Below are positions 7,077 through 15,221 of a stretch of DNA of 64,000 nt, in pieces. Source of the stretch: JANNYA01 sp031422315. Lineage in GTDB: Bacteria > Pseudomonadota > Gammaproteobacteria > Xanthomonadales > SZUA-5. The stretch spans positions 75,184 through 139,183 of the forward strand of contig JANOQN010000016.1 in assembly GCA_031422315.1 (NCBI GenBank), read 5' to 3'. Under the pieces are notes generated by a model. The model was not told the origin of the DNA. It saw only the letters and a program-made list of their open reading frames with translations, and did not search any database. Position 1 is the stretch's first letter, and every line of letters starts with the position of its first letter. The translations under genes and the position numbers were made by a program.

Positions 7077-9104
7077 ATGAGACTAGCGATGCGCAATATC
7101 GTCCAAAAACTGTGTTCCCTAGCGTTGCTGTTTGCCAGCGCTAAAGCTACGGCTGAGCCAGCTGCACCCCGCATTTTCGAGCCGCTAGACGTATTCAAGC
7201 TCGAGTGGGCCGACCAGCCCGTGTTTTCGCCAGATGAGGGTGAAATTGTGTTTGCCCGAAAATCGGTAGACGTCATGCAAGACAAAGTCAGCAGTGCGCT
7301 GTGGCGATTGCGGCTCAAAGATGGCGCGCTGCGGCCGTTGCTGGTTGAGGGTGATCCAAGCGCACCGCTGTTTTCGCCTGATGGTAAAAGCTTGGCCTAC
7401 CGCTCCGGCGGGCAGCTGATGTTGCGCTGGCTGGATAGCGCGCAGAGCATCAAAATTGCCGAAGGTGCGCAGCGTTTTAGTTTTGCACCGGACAGTCAGT
7501 CAATTGCGTTTACGAGGTTTGTCGAACGTGATGCCTTAAAAGGTGCAAGCCTGCCCGAGCCGCCCAAAGGCGCAAAGTGGGGCGATCCTGTGAAGGTAAT
7601 TGATCGCTTAAATCATCGAAGCGATGGCAGTGGAGATGTCGCGATTGGCGAAACGCACGTGTTCGTGGTGCCGGTTCAAGGCGGCAGTCCGCGCCAATTG
7701 ACGAGCGGCGAATTCGAGCATGACAGCTTTGTATGGCGCGCCGATAGCAAAGCGCTTTTCGTCAGCGCAAATCGCCGCGCAGATGCAGAATATTCGCCGG
7801 AAGATTCGGAGGTTTATCAGCTTGATTTGGAATCGCTAACGCTTGCCCAATTGACCGATCAGCGCGGCCCGGATGATGTCATGGCTGCCTCGCTTGATGG
7901 CCGATATGTTGTGTATTCCAGCTATGCGCAGCGCAATCAATTTCATCAGCGCGCTAAACTGATGCTGCTGGATTTGAGCACGAAAAAAACCCGCGAAATC
8001 GCGCCTGAGTTTGATCGTGACGTCAGTGAAGTGCATTTTAGTGCGGACTCAAAATCGCTGGTCATTGGCTATGATGAGCTAGGCTCAAGCAAAGTGGCGG
8101 CGTTGAGTTTGACTGGCAAACTGAGCGAGCGGGTCAGCGGCTTGGGCGGCGCGGATATTGGCCGGCCTTATGGCAGCGGCGGCTTTGCAGTTAGTCGATC
8201 CGGCAAAATTGCCTACAGCTCGGGCACGCCAACCCGTCCAGCTGAACTTGCGATTCAAAGCGGCACACGAAACGCGCGCGTTTTGACGGATTTGAACAGC
8301 GATGCTTTGGCCGATATCAAGATGGGGCGCGTTGAGGAAATCAATAGCAAGTCAAGTTTTGACGGTAAAAATATCCAAGGCTGGCTGATTTACCCGCCCG
8401 AATTTGACGCCAGTAAAAAGTACCCGCTGCTGTTAGAGATTCACGGTGGCCCGGTGCAAAACTACGGCCCGCGTTTCAGCCCAGAGCTACAGCTGTATGC
8501 CGCAAAGGGATATGTGGTGCTGTATACCAATCCGCGCGGCAGTGATTCCTACGGTGAGGCTTTTGCCAATGCCATCCATCACAACTATCCGAATCATGAT
8601 TTCGACGATTTAATGAGCAGCGTTGACGCCACCATTGCCAAAGGTTTTATTGACGAACAGCGCTTGTATGTGACGGGCGGTTCCGGTGGTGGAGTTTTGA
8701 CCGCTTGGATCGTCGGCCACACTGAACGCTTCAAAGCTGCGGTAGTCGCCAAGCCGGTCATCAATTGGATGAGCTTTGTGCTAACCAGCGATGGCGTTGC
8801 GCTGTTTCATCGCAATTGGTTTCCTGGTCTACCGTGGGAGCCCGAGCACACCGAGAATTACCTGAAGCGTTCGCCGCTCATGCATGTTGGTAAAGTCAAA
8901 ACGCCGACCATGGTGATTGTCGGTGAAGCTGATTTGCGCACGCCGGTTTCGGAATCCATGCAGTATTACCACGCACTAAAATTGCGCAAAGTGCCAACAC
9001 AATTGGTTCTGATTCCGGGCGCCAGCCATTCCATTAGCGCACGGCCTAGCCATATGTTGGCGCAGGTGTTGAATACTTTGGCTTGGTTTGAGCGCGAACG
9101 TTGA
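7077..9104 (+). CDS. Exported S9 family (prolyl oligopeptidase/acylaminoacyl) peptidase
   Basis: 675 residues from the first ATG. A second ATG at 7089 has GAGA six bases upstream and gives a tidier signal peptide (MRNIVQKLCSLALLFASAKATA), so the true start may be there. Residues ~30-400 contain WD40-like PD40 repeats (FSPDGKSLAYRS, FAPDSQSIAFTR, SLDGRYVVYSS). The C-terminal alpha/beta-hydrolase domain carries the catalytic triad: Ser536 in GGSGGG, Asp619 in GEADLRTPV and His651 in GASHSI. The oxyanion block HGGP is present at about residue 459. Probably a periplasmic exopeptidase or dipeptidyl-type peptidase; exact specificity is not visible. Confidence 0.92.
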   Translation: MRLAMRNIVQKLCSLALLFASAKATAEPAAPRIFEPLDVFKLEWADQPVFSPDEGEIVFARKSVDVMQDKVSSALWRLRLKDGALRPLLVEGDPSAPLFSPDGKSLAYRSGGQLMLRWLDSAQSIKIAEGAQRFSFAPDSQSIAFTRFVERDALKGASLPEPPKGAKWGDPVKVIDRLNHRSDGSGDVAIGETHVFVVPVQGGSPRQLTSGEFEHDSFVWRADSKALFVSANRRADAEYSPEDSEVYQLDLESLTLAQLTDQRGPDDVMAASLDGRYVVYSSYAQRNQFHQRAKLMLLDLSTKKTREIAPEFDRDVSEVHFSADSKSLVIGYDELGSSKVAALSLTGKLSERVSGLGGADIGRPYGSGGFAVSRSGKIAYSSGTPTRPAELAIQSGTRNARVLTDLNSDALADIKMGRVEEINSKSSFDGKNIQGWLIYPPEFDASKKYPLLLEIHGGPVQNYGPRFSPELQLYAAKGYVVLYTNPRGSDSYGEAFANAIHHNYPNHDFDDLMSSVDATIAKGFIDEQRLYVTGGSGGGVLTAWIVGHTERFKAAVVAKPVINWMSFVLTSDGVALFHRNWFPGLPWEPEHTENYLKRSPLMHVGKVKTPTMVIVGEADLRTPVSESMQYYHALKLRKVPTQLVLIPGASHSISARPSHMLAQVLNTLAWFERER

Positions 9105-9125
9105 TCACTCTCGCGCCGTAGAATC

Positions 9126-10094
9126 ATGCTTAATCCTCCAGTATTCGCGCACGTAACGGCGCGTAAAACGCTACGCTACCACGCGCCGCACCCGCATTAC
9201 GGCGCGCATGTTCGTGCGGGTTCCGGGTTAACCTGGATTGATGATGAGCTGGCGATTGTGCAGGATGATGCGCTTTGTATTGCTTGGTTAAATCCTAAAT
9301 CTGGTGCGCTTCGGCTAAGCGCGCTGTCGGAGACTTTAGCTGCATCTTTGGGCGCGCACACCTTTGATACCGCAGCGGGCAATAAGCATCGCAAGCCTGA
9401 TTTTGAAGCCGCGTTTGCCTGGCACGTGGCTGGCAAATCGGAGTTGATCGCGATTGGATCAGGCTCATCAGAGCAGCGTTATAAAATAGTGCGGGTGCGC
9501 CAAAGCGGCGTGCAGGTGAACGTCATGGATGCCAGCCGCTGGTTTGAAGCGCTCAGCAGCGATACGGCATTTTCGGGTAGCCGGCTCAACATCGAAGGTG
9601 CATGTTGCAGCGATCAACATGTGTTGCTATTTCAACGCGGTAACGGCGCTTCAGTAGACGGCCGCAAACCTGTCAACACGATTGCGCTTTTTGAAATTGC
9701 TGACGTACAGCGCTATCTGGACGCACCCGCAAGAGCGCCTGTGCCAGCTCGTGTGCAGCTGCGGACATTCGAATTGGCGGATTTCGCGCACGGAGGCAAA
9801 GCCATTCCTTGGGGCTTTGCCGACGCTTGCCAGCTAGATGCGCGCACGTGGTTTCTACTGAGTGCAGAAGCATCGCCCGATGTACTCGGCGATGGCGAAG
9901 TCGCCGCTGCAGCAATTGGCTACTTGACTGAAAATGGCGCAGAGTTTGGGCTTATTATTGATGAAAACGGCCTGATTTTGCGCGACAAATTAGAGGGTTT
10001 AGCGAGCGATAGTGCGGGTGGTTTTTACGCGGTAACAGATAATGATGATCCTAACCAACCGGCGCAGCTGTTGCAGCTTAGGGTGATGAATTGA
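9126..10094 (+). CDS. Conserved propeller-like protein of unknown function (DUF6929-like)
   Basis: 322 residues with no signal peptide or membrane segment. It has many short beta strands and conserved-looking blocks: GSGLTWIDDELAIVQDDALCI, then DTAAGNKHRKPDFEAAF, then ELIAIGSGSSEQRYKIVRV, and near the C-terminus LEGLASDSAGGFYAVTDNDDP. This succession resembles proteins annotated DUF6929 and is consistent with a small beta-propeller, but I cannot confirm the family by search. The ATG at 9126 is 21 bases after the S9 peptidase stop, so the two are probably co-transcribed. The gene converges with the DUF486 gene, with only 28 bases between the stops. Confidence 0.6.
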   Translation: MLNPPVFAHVTARKTLRYHAPHPHYGAHVRAGSGLTWIDDELAIVQDDALCIAWLNPKSGALRLSALSETLAASLGAHTFDTAAGNKHRKPDFEAAFAWHVAGKSELIAIGSGSSEQRYKIVRVRQSGVQVNVMDASRWFEALSSDTAFSGSRLNIEGACCSDQHVLLFQRGNGASVDGRKPVNTIALFEIADVQRYLDAPARAPVPARVQLRTFELADFAHGGKAIPWGFADACQLDARTWFLLSAEASPDVLGDGEVAAAAIGYLTENGAEFGLIIDENGLILRDKLEGLASDSAGGFYAVTDNDDPNQPAQLLQLRVMN

Positions 10095-10122
10095 TTCAAT
10101 ATTGCTTATTGGTATCATTTCG

Positions 10123-10479
10123 CTACTTTTCGTAGAACATGAAAAACGCCGCCAATACGATCAACACGAACGCGACACCGTGATTCCACTTCAGCGGCTC
10201 TTTTAGAAACCACACGGAAAATACGCAAAACACCAGCAGCGTGATGATTTCTTGAATACCCTTCAACTGCGCTGCTGAATACACCGCGTGCCCCATGCGG
10301 TTTGCGGGCACTTGAAAAATATACTCCGGCAACGCAATCAGCCAGCTGACAAAAACCACTAAAATCAATGACTTCTGTTTGAAATTTAAGTGCCCGTACC
10401 AGGCAATCGTCATAAAAATATTGGAAACCACGAGCAGTAAAACTGGAACTAAATACGCGCTTAAAGGTGCCGCGGGCAT
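10123..10479 (-). CDS. DUF486 family small inner-membrane protein (DMT-like)
   Basis: 118 residues with four predicted membrane helices. Family hallmarks are NIFMTIAWYGHLNF near residue 25, SWLIALPEYIFQVPANRMG in the middle and QLKGIQEIITLLVFCVFSV in the third helix. DUF486 proteins resemble one half of a drug/metabolite transporter and have no established substrate. The start ATG at 10479 lies 3 bases after the stop of the upstream PilZ-domain gene, so the two form a small minus-strand operon. Confidence 0.88.
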   Translation of the reverse strand: MPAAPLSAYLVPVLLLVVSNIFMTIAWYGHLNFKQKSLILVVFVSWLIALPEYIFQVPANRMGHAVYSAAQLKGIQEIITLLVFCVFSVWFLKEPLKWNHGVAFVLIVLAAFFMFYEK

Positions 10480-10482
10480 GTG

Positions 10483-10803
10483 CTAAAGCTCGGCGAATCT
10501 TGTTTCATAGAGCAAGCGATCCACTTCATCATCTTGGCCTGCCTCAAAGCGCACGCCGAAATGCTGATCAGAATCGCGCACGATTCTAGAATATAGGCTC
10601 ACGATAGTGTCTTCGTCGATAATAAAATGCAGCCGCATCACGCCCTCCTCGGTGGCGTCTTGGATCAGCCAATCAAGCGGCTTGACCACCCGCGCACCAC
10701 CGATTGACACATCTTCAACTTGACACAGCCAAGCTCGGCGGCTGCCGGCGATTAACACGGTTGAATTAAGCTCAAGGCGGGGAAACTGGCGTTTTTCTGA
10801 CAC
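10483..10803 (-). CDS. PilZ-domain protein (putative c-di-GMP receptor)
   Basis: 106 residues, essentially a single PilZ domain. The N-terminal KRQFPRLEL corresponds to the RxxxR motif, although only the R-x-x-R spacing (RQFPR) is clear, and DVSIGGARV is the (D/N)xSxxG motif; together these bind c-di-GMP in the family. The start is GTG at 10803 with AGAG six bases upstream. It is distinct from the type IV pilus PilZ at 56092, which lacks these motifs. It is the upstream gene of an operon with DUF486 and is divergent from the two-component system at 10994, with about 190 bases between. Confidence 0.85.
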   Translation of the reverse strand: MSEKRQFPRLELNSTVLIAGSRRAWLCQVEDVSIGGARVVKPLDWLIQDATEEGVMRLHFIIDEDTIVSLYSRIVRDSDQHFGVRFEAGQDDEVDRLLYETRFAEL

Positions 10804-10993
10804 GATCTACTCTGGCTGGGCGCAGCTTGCGCGCGATGTGCCATGTTGCCTGCGTTTGCGCTGGATTTGAATCATTTCGGCATCGATTTTCGAATTCTTG
10901 TGTCGATTTCATTTTCCTGTGAGCTGCTATTGACACGAGAATCACCCGATCAGGCGTATCTTCACTTTGGTGAAACCCACTAGCGAGAGAGAA

Positions 10994-11731
10994 ATGAAAA
11001 CACGTGATGAGCAGGCAGGTATTGTTTTGTTGATTGAAGATAACCGCAGCATCTCTGAGATGGTTGGCGAATATCTAGAACGTCGGGGCTACTCGGTTGA
11101 TTTTGCGGCCGACGGCGTAACTGGCTTACATCTAGCTGTCACGAACAGCTACGACGTGATTGTGCTCGATTTAATGTTGCCGGGCATGGACGGCATTGAC
11201 GTATGCCGCAAGCTTCGGCAAGACGCGAAACGCTCGACCCCAGTGCTGATGCTGACCGCACGTGACACGCTAGAAGATAAAGTGTCTGGCCTTGATGCAG
11301 GCGCTGATGACTATTTGGTCAAGCCGTTCGAACTGAAAGAGCTTGATGCGCGCGTGCGGTCATTAATTAGGCGCGATCGTCGACAAGTCAGCCAAGGCGT
11401 GTTGAAAGTTGGTGATTTGGTGCTGGATACCGCCACGCTGCGCTTGACCCGCAATGGCAAGGATTTACTGGTATCCCCTATTGGCTTGAAACTACTGTCA
11501 ATTCTGATGCGCGAATCGCCCAGAGTGGTGAGCCGGCGCGATATCGAACGCGAAGTTTGGGGCGATATGCTGCCCGACAGTGACACGCTGCGCAGCCATT
11601 TGTACAACTTGCGTAAAGTGATCGATAAGCCTTTTGATCATCCGCTACTGCACACGATTCACAGCGCAGGCTATCGCTTAGCGGATTTGGAAAGCGAAGT
11701 TCCTGCTGGGCGGGTTGCAGCGGCCGCGTGA
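10994..11731 (+). CDS. OmpR-family response regulator
   Basis: 245 residues. The receiver domain (about 10-125) has acidic residues in LIEDN, the phosphoacceptor Asp59 in VLDLMLPGMDG, and the conserved Lys in DYLVKPF. The C-terminal winged-helix Trans_reg_C domain (about 140-235) ends in LRSHLYNLRKVID...IHSAGYRL. The frame extends to a GTG at 10967, but GAGAGA upstream of the ATG at 10994 and the family start fit the latter. The stop overlaps the histidine kinase start by 4 bases (GTGA), so they form one translational unit. The signal and target genes cannot be deduced. Confidence 0.92.
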   Translation: MKTRDEQAGIVLLIEDNRSISEMVGEYLERRGYSVDFAADGVTGLHLAVTNSYDVIVLDLMLPGMDGIDVCRKLRQDAKRSTPVLMLTARDTLEDKVSGLDAGADDYLVKPFELKELDARVRSLIRRDRRQVSQGVLKVGDLVLDTATLRLTRNGKDLLVSPIGLKLLSILMRESPRVVSRRDIEREVWGDMLPDSDTLRSHLYNLRKVIDKPFDHPLLHTIHSAGYRLADLESEVPAGRVAAAA

Positions 11732-13098
11732 GCGAGCGCTATCCGATCACGCGAACACAGGTGGCAGCATCGGTAAATCCGGGTTCGGCAAAATCCGGCG
11801 CGGCGCAGAGTGGTCTGCGCCGCAAAATCTCGACTGCATTTATTTTGCAAGCAGCCGCCATTTCTTGCGCAACGCTGCTGGGTATTTATGCCACCGCTGC
11901 GGTGCTTGAAGACTTTCTAATACGCCGCGCGCTCGTTGAAGAGGCGGCGCATTACATCAAACGACTGGACGCTGATCCGCTTGCACGCGAACCGGACACG
12001 CACAATATGCGCGGCTACTTGGATGCGCCTACGCACCAGCGGGGCGGCGTGCACCCTGAGCTGCGCGAACTTCCGGTTGGCTTTCACAACCTGCGCCAGC
12101 AAGGCGCGCGGCCGCTGGTTTACGTCACCCAGACTAAATACGGCAAGCTGACACTTATTTTTGATCAGCAGCACGTCGGCAAATTAGCCTTGCTTTTCGG
12201 GCTTATACCGATGGCGATTGTGTTGGTGTTTGTTTATTTGGCTAGTTTTGCCGCATACCGAATCAGCAAACGCGCTATTTCCCCAGTGGTTTGGTTAGCT
12301 GAGCGCGTGTCGGCATTAAATCCGCTGAAGCCTGACCGTAACAGCTTTGCGCCGGAAAACCTGCCACCGGATTTTGATGGCGAGTCGCAAATTTTAAGCG
12401 AAGCACTGCAGCGCTACTCTGAGCGTATCGAACAGTTAGTTGAGCGCGAACGCACCTTTACGCGGGACGCCAGCCACGAACTACGCAGCCCGCTGACGGT
12501 GATTAAAATGGCTTGCGAGGTGTTGTTAGCGGAGGACCATTTAGACACTTACACGGTACGCAATATCAAGCGCGTGGACGCCGCGAGCCGAGATATGGAA
12601 GCGCTGATTGAAGCTTTTTTATTACTTTCACGCGACTCAGAATCGGGCATGCCGGAAGAAGAAGTGTCGATCAACGGCATCGTGCGCGAAGAAATGGCGC
12701 GTGCAGAGCTGATTATCGAAAACAAGCCCGTGCAGCTTCGTCTTGAAGAACGTATCCAGCTAAAACTAAAAGCGCCGAGCAAGGTCGTTGGTGTCATGCT
12801 CAGCAACCTAATTCGCAACGCCTGCACCTACACCGAATCGGGCTCGGTTGATATTGAAATCAACGAGAAATTCGTCAAAGTGGTCGACACCGGCAAAGGC
12901 ATTGCGAAAGATGATTTGAAAGAGATCTTTAAGCCGTTTTTCCGGCCCAAAGATTCCCCCAAAGGTGGCCATGGCGTGGGATTGGCGATTGTTAGTCGGC
13001 TATCACAACGCTTTCAATGGCCGGTTTCATTGACCAGCGAAGTCGGTGTCGGCACGGTAGCGCGCATTGATTTTCCGCAAGCTGAAGTCATGCGCTAG
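11728..13098 (+). CDS. Sensor histidine kinase
   Basis: 456 residues from GTG at 11728. There are two membrane segments, near residues 35-58 and 152-178, enclosing a periplasmic domain of ~95 residues, then a HAMP-like linker (YRISKRAISPVVWLAERVSALNP). The phosphoacceptor is His250 in DASHELRSPLTVIK. The ATP-binding domain has NLIRNACTYT (N box), VVDTGKGIA (G1) and GHGVGLAIVSRL (G2). It pairs with the response regulator through a 4-base overlap. Its stop TAG shares the palindrome CTAG with the stop of the opposing gene, so the two transcripts overlap at their ends. Confidence 0.92.
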   Translation: MSERYPITRTQVAASVNPGSAKSGAAQSGLRRKISTAFILQAAAISCATLLGIYATAAVLEDFLIRRALVEEAAHYIKRLDADPLAREPDTHNMRGYLDAPTHQRGGVHPELRELPVGFHNLRQQGARPLVYVTQTKYGKLTLIFDQQHVGKLALLFGLIPMAIVLVFVYLASFAAYRISKRAISPVVWLAERVSALNPLKPDRNSFAPENLPPDFDGESQILSEALQRYSERIEQLVERERTFTRDASHELRSPLTVIKMACEVLLAEDHLDTYTVRNIKRVDAASRDMEALIEAFLLLSRDSESGMPEEEVSINGIVREEMARAELIIENKPVQLRLEERIQLKLKAPSKVVGVMLSNLIRNACTYTESGSVDIEINEKFVKVVDTGKGIAKDDLKEIFKPFFRPKDSPKGGHGVGLAIVSRLSQRFQWPVSLTSEVGVGTVARIDFPQAEVMR

Positions 13099-13469
13099 CG
13101 CCCGAAAATCTCCACCCGCGCCTGCTTAAGACTCGCCTCTGAATCGCCAACAATTTTAATCATGCTAATACAGCGATCCTTGCCAGGTAGATCAACCCAG
13201 CGCGATGCTGCGCCTTTTTTAAAGCGTTGACGAAGATCCAAACGCGTTAGCTCACCATTCGCAAAATGCACAACAATCGCCTCAATTTCCGCGTTCGCCG
13301 CGCGCACTTGCAGCTTTACCTGCGCAATCTTGCCTCGACAGCTGGAAAATCGCAAAACATCAACGTCGTTTTCTTGCCGAGTCAGCTTGGTGCTGCCTAA
13401 AAGTTGCGAGGCGAACAAGGGTGCGCTTATCAACATCACGCATATTGTCACTATCAATTGCTTTTTCAT
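13095..13469 (-). CDS. Small exported protein, DUF2541/YaaI-like
   Basis: 124 residues starting at the ATG at 13469 (MKKQLIVTICVMLISAPLFA, a good signal peptide); the frame is open a further 11 codons upstream. The mature part has a conserved-looking pattern: L-RFSSCRGKIAQVKLQV, then IVVHFANGELTRL and GAASRWVDLPGKDRCISMIKIVGD, with two cysteines that could form a disulfide. This fits the periplasmic YaaI-like DUF2541 proteins, whose function is unknown. The family call is from memory of the pattern and is moderate. Confidence 0.65.
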   Translation of the reverse strand: MKKQLIVTICVMLISAPLFASQLLGSTKLTRQENDVDVLRFSSCRGKIAQVKLQVRAANAEIEAIVVHFANGELTRLDLRQRFKKGAASRWVDLPGKDRCISMIKIVGDSEASLKQARVEIFGR

Positions 13470-13562
13470 TACCGCGTCCGTTGGTTGAGATAGTTCAAAC
13501 AACGAAGCGACATAAAATGCGTTGACGGAGATTTGAATTGCGCTTGCGCTTTCAATTTACCT

Positions 13563-13705
13563 CGTCATCCCCGCGTAGGCGGGGACCCAGGTACAGGTGT
13601 CCGAATTCGACGCAATGTCAAAAATGCGAAATTCACCATGTTTTTACTCCATCAAGCTACATGAAAGCTCCGTGAGCCTGGGTTGCCGCTTGCGCGGGAA
13701 TGACG
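13563..13705. repeat. Full-length ~143-bp palindromic REP/MITE-like element
   Basis: The element begins CGTCATCCCCGCGTAGGCGG and ends CGCTTGCGCGGGAATGACG, so the two termini are inverted copies of the same hairpin end. Its reverse complement aligns along the whole length with 60420-60561: shared internal blocks include CCAGGCTCA-GGAGC, GAATTTCG and GGACACCTG. It therefore is a dispersed unit, not two chance hairpins. No ORF of note lies inside. It occupies the gap between the exported DUF2541-like gene and bacterioferritin, and nothing else is visible in that gap. Confidence 0.8.
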
Positions 13706-13780
13706 TTACGGCGTGGATGCGATTCAACGCACGCCACGCTCTCCCAGACCAATATTCGAACTCAGCTCAATCAGTCTGAA

Positions 13781-14257
13781 CTAATCCTTCTTTTCAATCT
13801 TGGACTGCAAATACAGCTGATCACCCAGGCGATCCATCAGGCTGAGCTGCGTTTCAAGATAGTCGACGTGTTCTTCTTCGCTGACGATAATGCTGCGCAG
13901 CAAATCGCGGCTGGCGTAATCGCGTACTTTTTCGCAGTGTTCAATCGCATCGCGCAGATCCGGAATCGCTTTTTCTTCCAGCTTGAGATCGCACTGCACG
14001 ACTTCACGCGGGTTTTCGCCAATCATCAGCTTGCCTAAGTTTTGCAGGTTCGGCAGACCATCGAGAAACAAAATGCGCTCGATCAGCTTGTCTGCGTGCT
14101 TCATTTCGTCGATGGACTCGTGGTATTCGTGTTCGGCCAGCTCAGTTAGGCCCCAGTTTTTATACATACGGGCGTGCAAAAAATACTGATTGATCGCGGT
14201 TAGTTCGTTATAAAGAATTTTATTGAGGTGCTTGATAACTTCGATATCGCCTTTCAT
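13781..14257 (-). CDS. bfr: Bacterioferritin
   Basis: 158 residues, the standard length. All ferroxidase ligands are present: Glu18, Glu51, His54, Glu94, Glu127 and His130. Met52 (in DEMKHADK) is the axial ligand for the heme bound at the subunit interface, so this is the heme-binding type. The 24-subunit shell stores iron as ferric mineral in the cytoplasm and limits Fenton chemistry. No bacterioferritin-associated ferredoxin gene lies beside it. The upstream gap to the phasin terminator shows no obvious Fur box by eye. Confidence 0.96.
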   Translation of the reverse strand: MKGDIEVIKHLNKILYNELTAINQYFLHARMYKNWGLTELAEHEYHESIDEMKHADKLIERILFLDGLPNLQNLGKLMIGENPREVVQCDLKLEEKAIPDLRDAIEHCEKVRDYASRDLLRSIIVSEEEHVDYLETQLSLMDRLGDQLYLQSKIEKKD

Positions 14258-14390
14258 GTGCGGCTCCGATTTTGGCTGTTGAGAGGCGCAAGCCTAACGC
14301 AAAAAGTTCGCCGCTGCGGAAACGAAACAGCTCGCATTTGCAGTTGCCGAATGGACTTATTCGCAAAAGAAATCACGTGTAGTACACAGC

Positions 14391-14417
14391 AAAAAGCCCG
14401 CGTTGCGGCGGGCTTTT
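14391..14417 (-). terminator. Rho-independent terminator downstream of the phasin gene
   Basis: AAAAAGCCCGC and GCGGGCTTTTT form a GC-rich stem of about 10 bp around a short GTTGC-type loop, followed on either strand by a T-run. It lies 38 bases after the phasin stop on the minus strand and is the clearest intrinsic terminator in the window. Because it is symmetric it would also stop plus-strand readthrough. Confidence 0.85.
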
Positions 14418-14454
14418 TGTTTATTGACTGTGCGCCTTTAGGCGCAGCGTTAAT

Positions 14455-14835
14455 TTAGCGCTTGTTAGCAACCTTTGCAGTCTTCAACACTGCGTCATTT
14501 GCGGTTTCGAACTGGCCTTTGACCAAGCCAGTGAATTGCTCTGCCGTTTTGCCAACCAGTGCGCCAACTTCTTGGCTGAGTGCGACTGACTTTTCAGCCT
14601 GTGCTTTCATCATGTTGATGCTTTTTGGCATCATCGCGCGGAAATCTTCGGCGCTTTTTACTGCAGATACTTGCTCAACCAGATCAGCCATCACGGTACT
14701 GCCTGATTCGATGGTTTTGAGCTGAAGGTCAACCAGCTTTTCGAAGTGATCAACAGCGACGGTGTTGGCTTGCACAATCGTTGCAGCGAATTGCTTAGAC
14801 ATGGACAGCATTTGTTGGCTCATTTGTTCAAACAT
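14455..14835 (-). CDS. phaP: Phasin family protein
   Basis: 126 residues, all-helical and amphipathic, with the Phasin_2 pattern: FAATIVQANTVAVDHFEKLVDLQLKTIESG in the N-terminal half and a C-terminal AVLKTAKVANKR tail. Phasins coat polyhydroxyalkanoate granules and are often the most abundant granule protein. GGGAGAG six to eight bases before the ATG is a strong ribosome site, and an intrinsic terminator follows the stop, so this is a well-expressed single-gene unit. No PHA synthase lies in the window. The inverted repeat at 14882-14909 is a candidate control site. Confidence 0.9.
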   Translation of the reverse strand: MFEQMSQQMLSMSKQFAATIVQANTVAVDHFEKLVDLQLKTIESGSTVMADLVEQVSAVKSAEDFRAMMPKSINMMKAQAEKSVALSQEVGALVGKTAEQFTGLVKGQFETANDAVLKTAKVANKR

Positions 14836-14881
14836 GGTTTTCTCTCCCGAGTGGTTGGTTGGTGTGTCGTTGAATGGTGCG

Positions 14882-14909
14882 GTGCAGCATAAACCGCATT
14901 ATGCTGCAC
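14882..14909. promoter_or_regulatory. Perfect 11-bp inverted repeat upstream of phasin (candidate operator)
   Basis: GTGCAGCATAA (14882-14892) and TTATGCTGCAC (14899-14909) are exact inverted copies separated by ACCGCA. The centre lies 60 bases before the phasin ATG. On the minus strand a TTGAAA (14919-14924) and CATAAT (14898-14903) straddle the repeat with a short 15-base spacer, so the repeat overlaps a possible promoter. Phasin genes are commonly repressed by PhaR, which recognises TGC/GCA-rich dyads in several species; assignment to PhaR is inference. The remaining gap up to 15221 shows no other gene. Confidence 0.5.
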
Positions 14910-15221
14910 TGCAACATTTTTCAAAGCCTTATTAAACTCCACCCGGAAATGGTTATTGAGGATTCAGCGAAAGCGCGCTGAAACGCAGCGGATGCGCTGA
15001 AGGATCCGTCGAAGTGTTTTGACAAGATTCCGCGCAGGCGGCGCTAACATGGACAATACAGGTGACGAAAAAGTTGAAACTTGACATCAATGTGATCAAG
15101 ACGAGTGTCAAAAATGCGCGCGTGGAGCAGTTTGATTCCCGTGGGTTTTCTTCGCTCTGCTAAACGTAACACCCCTACAGCTACGCAGAAATTGCAAGGA
15201 TCTACGCATGAGAATTGACAT

